DNA of 64,000 bases from Rhodamnia argentea. Taxonomy: Eukaryota; Streptophyta; Magnoliopsida; Myrtales; Myrtaceae. Shown here one piece after another: positions 33,090 to 44,209 of the stretch. The DNA lies in NCBI RefSeq assembly GCF_020921035.1, contig NC_063153.1, positions 16,120,001 through 16,184,000 of the forward strand. The letters are read 5' to 3'. Every line of letters starts with the position of its first letter. Position 1 is the stretch's first letter. The translations under genes and the position numbers were made by a program. The notes below the pieces were generated by a model, which saw only the letters and a program-made list of their open reading frames with translations, ran no database searches and was not told where the DNA came from.

Positions 33090-35053
33090 TTATTCTTTTG
33101 GACCCATGTTACCCATTTATTGGGGGTGAACAAAAAGAACCAATCGGACCGGACCGGATCGGTCTGATTTTCTCTTTCATAAAATTAGAATCGGTGATTT
33201 TCGATCCGGTTCTCGATTTTAGAAGTGGAACCGCTCACCCGGATGGATTTTTTTAATGTTAATTTTATTTCTTAAAAATCTTTAAGAAATCATTTGAACT
33301 CTTAATTATTAGAGATATTTTTACACATTTAAAATGTGTAAATAATTGTTTCAAGCACATACGGTGAGTTCTATTGGACCACTCGAAAATTGGACCGGAT
33401 CTATTCTCACCTTTGGTCTGCTCTCTAGTTCTATAAAAACTGAGAATTGGTCCCTTTGATCCAGTCCTTCGTGGGCCATCCGAGAACTGATGAGCCCTAC
33501 CTTTTATCATCCTATCCATAAAATATGAGTTAAAAAGATCCTCGTATTCATTTTGCCCTCTTTAGTATTGCCAAATGGAACTCTAGAAGTAAAAATAGGT
33601 TGTACAAATAGTGAGAAGGGATGTTGGGCTGTCACATTAAGAGTTTACGGGTAAGATTCTCCAAATAGAGGGGGCGGGGAGCAGCCGTGGCAGCTGGTTG
33701 TCCATATGGAGAGGGCGATGGGGCGGTTGACGTGGGTCACCCTTCACCTGGTTTTGTGGAGGCGAAGGCGGAGGTGAAGGTGGAGCAGCTTTCTGGTTTC
33801 TCAGTTCTCTCATGTTGCGTGTTGCCATAGTGCATGGCCGGTCGGCGTGAACGTGATCCTCCCTAATGCCCTGTCTACCGGTGCGTGCGCAGGTACGTTG
33901 CTTTTATTGATCCCGCTCGTGCCAAGTGCGGCAAAAAGGGCATCTCACTCATCCGCACGTGCTTTGCACATGCAGTGATGGAGTCATGTTTGTCAACTCT
34001 CTTCACTTCCATTCTAGTGGGATGGATCAACTCATGAGCGAGCATGCTTTTAGAGTAAAATAGAGAACTAAAAAATCGGATCGGTTGAAACAGGATATGT
34101 TCTAAATTCCAAATTTCAAAAACTGAAGAATTGGTTCCGGCGTGCGGGTTTTAGGTTCCAAGATATGAAACCTAAAAATCGAAACCCGAAACAAGTTTTC
34201 GTATTTTTCTTGTTCTATGTCTTCACGCTTCCTATGGTATTCTATGGAGTTCGATGATAAGTGCGTAATCTGGAGCTATTAGTATGAGCTTTCATTTCCG
34301 ACGATATCTATGACTGAAACTTTTACTTTGTCTATATTCCATGTTCCTCTTGTGTCTTAATATGCATTATGATCAGTGAATTGTAGCAGCAAATGATGGT
34401 CATTATACGTGATAATTTATTGCAATCATTTAATTTAGAACACAAATGGAACCTGCGTAAATCCTGGATCCCATAACATGGTAGGCTCTTGGTTCCAAAA
34501 AATGGGAAACCAATTTCAATGAATAGGTTCTAGATTCCACTTGAAAATCTAAAAGGAACTTGGAACCGCTCACTGCTAATTTGGAGAATCTCACCTACTA
34601 ATTGATTTTAGTGGCTCCTCTGCTTTGAGCTGACTCCATGCACAAATTGTTGCCTGCCCAAATAAAGCTACTGATCATTGCCCTACTAACCTTATTTTCT
34701 ATGCTTGGCCCATGACAAATAGAAACCTATGGTTATGGTTGGCCAATAAAATGAAACTTTATTCCTCATGTTTGGGTGGTCACGATTATCTTTCTGGTTT
34801 GATCAATCTTGAAGCGGTTCAAAGAGTGAAATGAGTGTCAAGAGAGGATACATGAGATTCCATTCACTTTCATGGAAGTTTGCACTTTAGAATAGACAAA
34901 GGAACTCCTCATCTGGACTGATCCTATTTGCACGAAGAGGCCATGAATGCACGGGATTCACTTGGTTCTACAAATCCACACTTCCCTTATTGTGCAATAC
35001 ATGTAGACAATTGTGACCTCCTATGTTGTGGATATGTATACCTTTCACAAACC
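33090..35053. other. noncoding part of unit 2
   Basis: Collinear with 14790-16557 of unit 1, including blocks around CCAAATGGAACTCTAGAAG and GTTGCGTGTTGCCATAG. No recognisable gene. The minus-strand frame 33637-33828 is proline-rich and not conserved in unit 1. Confidence 0.5.
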
Positions 35054-35072
35054 AGAGAGAGAGAGAGAGAGA
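35054..35072. repeat. (GA)n microsatellite
   Basis: Counterpart of the GA tract at 17082-17107 in unit 1. Confidence 0.85.
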
Positions 35073-37497
35073 TCTGGTGATGTGACGGCGGCGGTGATCA
35101 GTGGTAAGCCTGAGGCAACGACAACGGCAAAGGCGAACCATGAGCGGTTCAATTGCGCACATATCACTCTTTTGTGAATGGTAGCTTTAGCATCTCTCGA
35201 TTTTATTTTTTTTATGTCTATAAGGTTTAGGCTTAGGCAGCAATATAGCCAGAAATGCCTAATAAAACGATTACCAAATGGTTGTGCTCGATGGGGAAAT
35301 GTAGTGTGTCGAGTCAACTCACTTGACCCTATTCTACATTTATGTTGTTCGAAGTAATGATGGGTCAACTTCTAATTTAATCTCCTCCACCACTAGCTTG
35401 CATAGTTCATTTTCATGTTGTGGCCTCAATCGTTCTACTTTAATTTGAGAGTTATCCTAGTGTGTGATTGGGTTGTGTGCCATAATTAACTGAATAAGTT
35501 GATCGGATCACCTTTTGATATAAGTCGTGCAATATTATTTGACAAAAAATAAGCTTAACTTCGTCACAACGCTCATTAATCCAAGTCGATAGTATCTTCA
35601 GAGGAGCGATAGGGAGGAAAATTCTTATACATGTTCGGAGCATGTGAGCACATTTCATCTCATTCCTTTAATAGTATCCATTAAGAATAATGTGGAAGAG
35701 CCTATTCATAGGCTTTATTTGAGAACTATTAAAGGAAATCAAATTAGATATACATAATAAAAATAAATATAGAAAATTTAAAAATCATTATAGATATCTA
35801 TAAAAGAGATCTAAAATATCTCTAATGCCTTCTCAAACTCATGGTGAGTTTGAATCAATTTCGAACAGTGCTCCAAAACTCTGCATGGCATCACGCTTGG
35901 TGGATTCATAGTTGGGCAGTGTGTGAGATGGTGTCTACTAGATCTAGCTTGTGTGAGGGCGTCAAGCCTGATGGTGGCGTCGATTTCTCTAAATGAGAAG
36001 TGAAAAGTCCAGAATCAAAGGCACAACCATCATGCATCATTTGCGTTCGATTTTGCTATCGTGACAGTAATTTAACAAACACGGTTGATATGGCTGGCGT
36101 GGCTACAATGAGCGAAGGTTACTGTGCGAAATACCTTTGTGGAAAAGAAAACCTTGACTTGGCAACAATTCGTCGATGTTGTAAATCAACAATGGTGGCG
36201 TTAGGAATGAAGCACTTACTCCAACGGAGTGCACAAGGATCTCGGGATAGCACCACCTAGTGCACTATGGTTGCCTTAGGAAAGAAGGCTCATACCAAGT
36301 TAAGAATAATGCAGAAGAGACTTGATAATTATGGTGTATTTCAATGTATAGAAACACATATGAAAGCCTATTTATAGGCTCTATTAAAGGACTATGTAGA
36401 GAAATCAAATTAGATATATGCATAATCAAAATAGATATATAAAATCAGAGAAAATATTCAAAATATCTCTAAAAGATATCTAAAATATGTCTTAAGAGTA
36501 TGGATCCCATGATTAATGATGATTTTTGTGGCAAAGGATTTGAATGTAAGATGACCTGCATGCCTATGCCAAATTGGTTGATGATTTGATTGCTGATTCA
36601 ATGTCTAAGTGAATCCTACACCGGTTGTACATTTAATTGTGCCGCGGACGATCTGTTCAATGGCTAAATGATTTGATAACTCGTTCGATGATCTTAGGAT
36701 TTACTGTTTTGATGTTCGAATGACGAAAATCTGAATGGCGATTTGATAAGGAGAAGGCAAAGCCGCGGATAAGGACATGACATCACGTAGATTAAGTTGA
36801 ATCGACAATTCCAATGAACTGATTACGATGGGTGACTGTTTTGTATTCTTTAACAATTAAGGGGTACTAGGGAAAGAAGGATCTTCAAAGTTAATAGAGA
36901 CTCGCAGAGGGATTGGGAGGAATTTGTGAAAGTGGACGATGGACGACGAAGATAGTAACATCAAATCAGTGGCCCGTTAAAGTTTCTACCAAAGAAGAGG
37001 AGATAAAGTCATGTGAGAGTGAGATTGTGAAAGACACAAAGCCAATTTGAGTGGCTTGCGATACTATTATTGTTCTTTGTCATAACTTAGATTTATTCTC
37101 TATGGCAACATTAATCAAGTTTATAACATTTAGGTAATCTTCTAAAGGCCTAACTCTCCCTCCGAAGTTCCTAACACCATTGCTATAATTGATCGACGCA
37201 TTTATTGTGGCCACACAATTAGGAAATTCATAATGCCATCGTTTTGTCCTCGATCGGTGTTTCGAATTCTAAGACGGATCAATGAACCAGTCTGGCTTCT
37301 TCAAAATTAGGGAAACGGTCAACTTTGGTTCAATTGACTGGTTCTTCGGGTTTTACTCTAATTGAACCGTGTCAGCTTCGGATTTGACTAGTTCTCGCCC
37401 ACCTCGGTTGCTAATTAAAAATCAGATCGGGCCATGGTCTGAAAACCTTGATAAGTACTTTTATCTAAAGAAAGGGAGAGAGCCTCCATCTTTATAT
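35073..37497. other. noncoding part of unit 2
   Basis: Collinear with 17110-19440 of unit 1 but with an extra segment (about 35640-36540) that includes two related AT-rich stretches ('gcctatttataggc'/'gcctattcataggc' near 36365 and 35700). The plus frame at 36000-36260 has no recognisable domain. No gene is called. Confidence 0.5.
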
Positions 37498-37985
37498 TTA
37501 GGGATGAGCATGGTTCCAAGGTTAATTCTAGGGTAGAATCTCAAACCTAGAACCGAATCGATGGGGAACTTGTTCTATTCCAGGTTCCAAGATATGCAGA
37601 GTAAGTTCTAGGTTTCAAAAATCGAAGAACATATTCAGATGGGTAGGTTTCAAATTAGTGGAACTTGTAACAAGTTTTTGCGTTTTTTTTTTTTTTTTTG
37701 TATATACTTTCAAGAGATCCTATAATATTCTATAGCATCCAATGATAAATGTGTAATCTAGAATCACTAGTCAGAGCTTTTATTTCCGGTAATATTTGTG
37801 ACCTAGACTTTTACTTTGTTAATGTTATATATTTATCCGTGTTCTCAAATATGAATTGTGCTTAGTGGATTGTCCGATGGTCATTAAAAGTGATAATTCA
37901 TCGATATAGTTAAATTAAAAATAAATGTGGAACCCGAGAATCTATTTTGACGAGTAGGTTCTAAGTGGAACCGTTCACCCTTACT
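37498..37985. mobile_element. small TIR element, unit 2 only
   Basis: About 490 bp present in unit 2 and absent at about 19440-19455 in unit 1. The ends form an imperfect inverted repeat: AGGGATGAGCATGGTTCCA on the left and TGGAACCGTTCACCCTTA on the right. Similar 'ggttcc'/'ggaacc' phrases recur at 15560-16050 and 33120-33240, so it belongs to a small family. A target duplication is not clear. Confidence 0.6.
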
Positions 37986-38248
37986 TGTATTGTTTATGGC
38001 CACAAAAATGCATGTTTCTAGTTTTACTCACCAAGAATCACAAGAAATGTCATGAAAAATCATGAATTCCATATACATCATTCAAGAAAATAGCAAATGA
38101 TTCGATGAGCACAATCAAGCCTCGAATATTTTCGAGAAAACTCAATCGAGTCCTTTCAATAAACAATGATAAAGAGTTACTTTCCTCATATACAAGATTG
38201 CTAAGTAAAAAGTCCAATACTTGATTGCAAAAGAAGATTTAAGATTGG

Positions 38249-38270
38249 GAGAGAGAGAGAGAGAGAGAGA
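38249..38270. repeat. (GA)n microsatellite
   Basis: About 11 GA units at the place where unit 1 carries the MULE-like element 19790-20816. Confidence 0.85.
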
Positions 38271-38555
38271 TCGATCCAAGATTAGGACTTTCTTGAAGTA
38301 TGTTTCTCCAAGGAATTCATTTGTATTTCTAGGGTACAAAACAAGCTCCACTTAGAGTCGCATAGTCTCAGGCCACCGTTAGTGGGGTAACAAAACCACT
38401 ACAAAAGCTCCTCCTCCCCTAAGAGTACGTCCAGTGTCTGGTTCAACATCGCCATCCTTGGCCACAACTCCAATCATAACTCGTCCCGCAGAAAGATAAA
38501 GACGAATGGGGGGGACTGTTACCATTCCATGTTCAAGATTCCCCATGTTTCTTCT

Positions 38556-38932
38556 TGTTGGAAAACGAGGGTGCATGGGAGTACCATGATCTGTCCATAT
38601 ATGCTATCCCAGTCCCTTATCCTTTTAGATAATTGCCAAAAGGAGTTATTGTTTTTAAACGTAAAAAAGAACGTCGTTTTGTCGTCGTTCCTTTAACAGA
38701 GAAAAACGTCGTTCTTTCTCAAGAGAAAAAAGGAAGACGAATTGCGATTCAACTCCCAAATGTCAAACGGACGAACGATCTCTCGAGGGACTATAAGAGG
38801 AACATTTAATCTATGAAAACCGGAGGTATATCCATTCTGTGATGTATTTCTCCGATCGGTGATTCAAGATGATTTTAGAGCTTGTTAATTCCGCATAATC
38901 CGCTACGTATGTTACTAAGATTGGTTCCCTTC
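38556..38932 (+). mobile_element. putative copia-type LTR with primer-binding site
   Basis: Begins TGTTGGAAAACGAGG exactly where the tandem homology stops, and ends ...GGTTCCCTTCA. It is followed by TGGGTATCAAAGC, which resembles the copia initiator-Met PBS (TGGTATCAGAGC). A leader-like stretch follows, but no gag or pol and no second LTR are found, so only the 5' end of an element is left. Confidence is limited because there is no partner LTR for comparison. Confidence 0.5.
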
Positions 38933-39559
38933 ATGGGTATCAAAGCATTTTGTTATTGTTTCCCGATTGTTTCGTGTTTTGTCATCCATTTGAACGCGAA
39001 AAACCCATTTTCAAGTTTACTGTTCATGATTCGTTCATGATGTTCTGTTCATCAAAAAATTATTTTCGAACACATAGTCGGAACGTGCTCGGCGAGGCAA
39101 GAATTTTGAGTGGTCGCCCGTTACGAAGCAACGCCGACAGTGGCCTCACGCAAGCCACGCGCCACCACAAGGATCGGGTTCCCAAGGCAACGGCAAAATG
39201 ACGCCTTTTCATGAAATTTCGTTCAACGAAATATTTGAATATACCATCAGATTCATATCATCGACACAATCATTTTGAGTGGTGGCTTGTCGTCGGAGGT
39301 GGCCGAACTAACCTACACGCATCGCATGCACCGGAGGGGTCCAGTGCGGCACATGCGCGTGCACCAGACCTGGTTTACCCTATCCCGAAACCGGTTTATC
39401 AATATCCCAAACCCGATTCAGGTTATTCCGGACCCGATTCAGCCCTAACTCGACACAGTAACCACTCGTTGACCCAGTAAATCGTTGACCGATCGGCCTT
39501 TGATTGTTGATTGGTCTTCGTTGACCGTTGACTAGTTAGACTACCTTTTTTGAAATTGC

Positions 39560-39787
39560 ATTTTGATCCTTGAATTTTTTAAAAATTTGCAATTTGATCC
39601 CCAAACTTTTCAAAAATTTCAATTTGATCCTTAAACTTTATGAAAATTTCAATTTGGTCCTCGGACTTTGTGAAAATTACAATTTGGTCCCCAAACTTTT
39701 TGAAAATTGTAATTTGATCCTCGAACTTTGTAAAAATTACAATTTGGTCCCCGAATTTTTGAAAAATTACAACGTGGTCCCTAAAGT
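39560..39787. repeat. 30-bp tandem repeat, about 7.5 copies
   Basis: The monomers start AATTTGATCC or AATTTGGTCC at 39591, 39621, 39651, 39681, 39711 and 39741, with a 31-bp variant before and a partial copy after. Because 30 is a multiple of 3, open frames persist on both strands (39570-39803 plus, 39579-39974 minus) as 10-residue repeats. I regard these as a by-product, not genes. Confidence 0.9.
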
Positions 39788-40456
39788 CAACTTTGACCAT
39801 TAACCACGCGTTGACTGTGGGCCGAAGCTTTGACAGGCTCGTGCGAGAGCATATGAGCTCCGTTGGGGGGGTGTGAGGTACCGTTGTGTTCGTTTCGAAA
39901 TTATCTTCAATCTGATATATTATTTGGACATGTTTGATGCATATGAAATTATAAAAATAAGTATGAAACCCCATGATACATCACTTTTGGAGAGTTTTCG
40001 AGTATTTTTTTATCTGTATTTAAAAAATTAAATAAAATAAAGGAGATGGCTTACATGTAGATATCCATAATGTGTAGAGCATGTTTTGTTGATAGCATGT
40101 ATAATGTTTAATGTAGTTGCTATTTGTATCTTGTAATCTATTTATGATTTGATTAATGAGTTATTTGAATATTAGCTCCAATCATGCCATGTTATTATTT
40201 TTTTTATGATTACAAGATAAGTGGATCATTATGTGATTTATGATCTTCATTTGAGTGGGGAGTCCTATAAAGTTTTAGTAACTTTAATGAACTCAATTTT
40301 ACGTAAATGATTATATTAATGGTAATTTCGAACGAGGATTCTTGGACAATGATTGGGAACATAGTGAACTTTCGAATCTGAAGCCTTATATGAAATTATT
40401 CATTAATGTAATTAGTTAGTGCAAAATATATGCATAAATATTAGGCATTGATAGCT
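39788..40456. other. AT-rich noncoding sequence
   Basis: No gene or clear repeat seen. It lies between the tandem repeat and the third LTR-like element. Confidence 0.4.
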
Positions 40457-41220
40457 GTCGCGACCTAAAAATCAAGTTTTCTAATTTTAGGTTAATGGAT
40501 TAATTAACTAACCTAGCTCGAACTCTCCCAAGTTCTACCAAATCGTGACTTAAGGTTCAAGTGATTATTGAGCAAAAGATTTTAATTTTCGAAGCCGCCA
40601 CTAATCACTTTTTGGTAGGTCGATTAGAAACCTAAGTAAATTAGTGGGAGAACTAAATTATTTCTACGAACCGTAGATTCTAAATTCGGGGCTTGGTTAC
40701 ATTAATTTTTAAATTAATGCTCTTTTAGTACCAATTTCATGAAAAATGTTCAGTGTGGCAATTTTGATGAATTTTGACTTAAAGTTCAAAGATGCAATCT
40801 TTGAGTTTTCTTTTATGATTTTTTTTTTTATATATTTTGGACTAATTTTCGAAATTAAAAATTAATAAAAAAATGAGGGTGAATTGGTTCAAGATTAACT
40901 TATAATTCTCGGATTTAAATTTCATTAATTCACAAAATTTTTAAGAAAATCTCTTAACCGTAAGCCTACATCTTTTAAAAGTTAAAATGGATTCGAAAAG
41001 ATTTTATTTGCTGAATGTAATCCATAAGATAGGATTTCTAGAAAATCCTATCTTTCTAAAAATGACAAGACGTGGTTTTTAAGAAACCATATCTTCCTAA
41101 TTTTTATTTTCTAAGACTTAGTGAGCTAAATTAAAGATATAAGATATGAATTTTATTTTTTCGAGATTTCTGATTTTTTTGTGATTTTCCCCTCAAATTT
41201 CTCTGAGAATGAACTTTGTC
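40457..41220 (-). mobile_element. LTR-like element, copy 3, truncated
   Basis: Starts TGTCGCGACCTAAAAATCAAG and shares the subterminal blocks of the copies at 497 and 27255 (for example GCCGCCACTAATCA, GTAGGTCGATTAGAAACC and ACCAATTTCATGAAAAAT). The other end (TGTCAACA) is not found before the CBP60-like exon at 41228, so this copy is truncated. Confidence 0.75.
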
Positions 41221-41227
41221 TGTTTCA

Positions 41228-42485
41228 GCTTCACAGTGACCAGACTACCGGAGTAATCTTTTCAACTTCGTTTCATGACCAGCATGCCCTCACACTTATT
41301 CACTGAGGCAAAGGTTCAGGGAGATCAAGGAACAGACATTCAAGTTGCTTTGCTAAATCCAGAAACTGGACATGTTGGGCAGAGCCGGCCAGGATCAACG
41401 GCCAAGTTGAATCTTTTCATAGTTGATGGTGATGTTGAGGAAGTTGCTTGGAGGAGGGAACAATTGAAGTGCCACCCAATATCAGAAGTCTGTTTGGAGA
41501 GAAAGCCACTCCTATCTGGTGATTTGCTAGTGACCCTAGGAGGAGGGATGGGCACATTAGGCGATTTCCATTTTACACAGGATGCAAGCAAGACAGAGCG
41601 GCAAATACAGGCTTGGAGTGAAGGTCGTTTGTAGATGCTATGCCGCAATGCATATCCGTGGGACCTTATCCAAGGCTTTCACTGTTGAAGATAGCCATGG
41701 AGAATGTGAGTCTATTTGTCTAGTCTTTGTTCAAAATACATCATCTAAAGCTACTGCAGACGGCTAGTATCCAGAGTTGTGTAGGCTAAAACGATCGTTG
41801 GTTAGAGGCCAGTACTTTTGTAGACTTAAAGACAATGCGAGAAAATCAAATGGTCATTTTTATGCTACAACCTTTTCAGCAAGCAATTTAACTTTAGAGA
41901 AGATTTATAATGCTGTACTTGTTGTGAAGTTTCTGCTTCTTATGCTTTCTATAGTTGCCAAGAAGCATAGCCCACTTCTACTAAGTGACTACGTCTGGAG
42001 ACTGGTTGGAGTGGCGATGGGTGGAGAGGCGCACAAACAATTGACAGGAACCAGGATTGTCACAGTCCGAGATTTTGTCGACCTTCTTTCCTTGGATCAA
42101 TCAAGACTGAGAAATGTAAAGTCCCACCTTTTAGTCTGTCATGTTTTGCTACTGTCACGATAGTGCCTTAACATTAATTCTTTGTTTTTCTATACTTAGT
42201 TCTTGATGAATTGTTTGAATTTCAGATCGTGGGTGGCGGAATGTCCGACGCTGTGTGGAAACATACTTTGGAGCATGCCACATTTCGTGTCTCCAATGCC
42301 AAGGAGTATGTTTATTATTTTGGTGAAGGCCAATCCACTGGCATTCGTTTCAACTGGAACTATGAGCTCAAGGGACTCATCCGTGATGGAAGATTCGTCG
42401 CTATGGAATCACTTTCCGGAGGTGAAAAGGTTAGGCTTGAAGCATTGCCACAATATGCTGCATTCATGATTATTGAGCATACTTA
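41228..42485 (+). pseudogene. CBP60-like (calmodulin-binding protein 60) pseudogene
   Basis: The remnants follow the CBP60 DNA-binding domain in order: GDIQVALLN-type strand region and LERKPLLSGDLLVTLGGGMG (about 41320-41560); after a frameshift near 41590, SGKYRLGVKVVCRCY ... LSKAFTVEDSHGE (to about 41703); then KKHSPLLLSDYVWRLVG ... TVRDFVDLLSLDQSRLRN (to 42115); and, after a GT-AG intron, IVGGGMSDAVWKHTLEHATF ... NWNYELKGLIRDG (42226-42485). Plant CBP60 proteins, including CBP60g and SARD1, regulate salicylic-acid defence genes. The N-terminus and C-terminus are missing, and the frame is broken in the first exon by a stop before the ATG at 41275 and a shift. It retains introns, so it came from genomic DNA. 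Confidence 0.82.
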
Positions 42486-44209
42486 AATTCAAAGAATTGA
42501 TATGGAATGACATAATTCTTAATGTGGCATGGTTTAATGACAATTTGTAGCTTGTGAACTGTAGTAGAGAAAAATTTGGCAATCTTATCATTAGACAGAC
42601 TTCCTAGGTTCTTGAATGTGAGAGACCTTTCTCTTTGAACCCATTCTGCAGGTCTACCTCGAATCCCAGTAAAAAATCGCCTACGAGAATCATGACAAAA
42701 TCTCAGAATATCATGAGAGGTTTCGTCTCGATTTGATCGGGTTGCTTTAGCGATCTTCTATGCCGGGAATAGTGAGACAACAAGGTACAGTTTCTCATAG
42801 CATGAGCTCCATGCCGATGACAGATCTTCTGACTTCTCTTTTTCCACTTGAGCAGGACTTGGAAAATGAAGCCGCTCAGTATTTCCTTGAAAGGTTCCAT
42901 TAAATGCAGACAGAGATCAATTAGAGACATGAGACTCTTGGACATTGAAAAGTTCCAGTAGGACCTAAGAATAATATCGAACCATCACACATAATATCAA
43001 ACCATCGCACAATCTTGAAATGAGGATACAACTTTACAATTGATTTTCAATAAAGATGCATCCAGTTCTTGACCAGCAAGACATGAGTAGAAAGGGTTGA
43101 AACCAAGCTGTCCAACGAATTTAAGTATCACTAGTGGGTTAATGGCTCTGTTGCATGCTGACCAAACATCAGAGAACTTGAAGGTGGAGTCTTCCATGGA
43201 GAAACTAATGCATTAATAAGCAAATAGGCACTTAAAAGAGATGCACTAATAATGGGGTGAGAGATAAGCAATCACCTCCACTATGTTCTCCTCTTAAAGT
43301 CCATTTGATGAAACCTTGCCAGAGAAAGAAGAAAAACACTTATTATATCTTCCTCCGGCAGAATTAATTGTGGCTCCAATTCCATCTCATGGCCTAAAAC
43401 TTTTTCTTGTAAGGACCATACCACATCCCTTTAACTTCGGATTTAACTTGAATGCTGCAGAAGCAAAGCCGTCTCTCTTTCTCTACTCAATTGAAAGCTA
43501 GACGTCTGAAAAGGGAAAAAAATTCTTTCCAGAAAGAGAGAACGTGTTTCACCCTTGTGCCACATAAAGTCATTCATCATCTTGCTCTTCTTTGCAATTA
43601 TCACCCTTCTTTTCTAGATTCGATCCCAAAAGTGACTGTCTATTTTCGATGCCACTGTCGCTGCTACCGAGCAAGGACAGCTGATCCGGAGGTGATGCAA
43701 AGACCTTGTTCAAGAATGCAATTCATCTGCTTCGTTAACCCTGAATCAGTCGGTTCCATTATGGAAAGATGTAGTCCGGAAGGGGACTCGCTTGTGTCCA
43801 TCCATTGGGACAATTTACTCTAAACCATACCGTCACTCGCATGCGAAATCTATTTTGTCACTCACCGGGGGCATAAATTCACTTGAATCGAAAGACGATA
43901 AGCGGTCCATCGAACATTATTTGAGTTGTACGGAAGGATGTAAATGTTCTTGGTCATTCATGAAAGAGAATAAACTTGCCATGATCCCAAAGACATAAGG
44001 ACAAAATATCAAATGTTTGTGTTCAGGGTGATCGTTGCCTTTTTTTTTTTTTTTCTTTTTTTCCAGAAAATGTGATGCATATGAATCGGCAGTTTCTCTT
44101 CGAACACGAAAATCTCTGTGAGAAAAGCAATCACCTCCACTACAAAGAAGGAACATATACGAATGGATTATTCAGAGTAATTAAGCATGCCGAAACGTTC
44201 AATTTCATC
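42486..44209. other. noncoding stretch between CBP60 and ARP6 pseudogenes
   Basis: Several short open frames on both strands (for example 42703-42945 and 42997-43197 on minus, 43452-43823 on plus), none recognisable. It probably includes decayed CBP60 3' sequence and the 3' flank of the ARP6 copy. A poly-T run is at 44038-44062. Confidence 0.4.

Noticed and set aside
39560-39787. Possible CRISPR-like array
   Set aside because: The repeats are contiguous without spacers and the genome is a plant nucleus.
39570-39974. Repeat proteins on both strands
   Set aside because: Produced by the 30-bp tandem repeat; no start context, domain or conservation.
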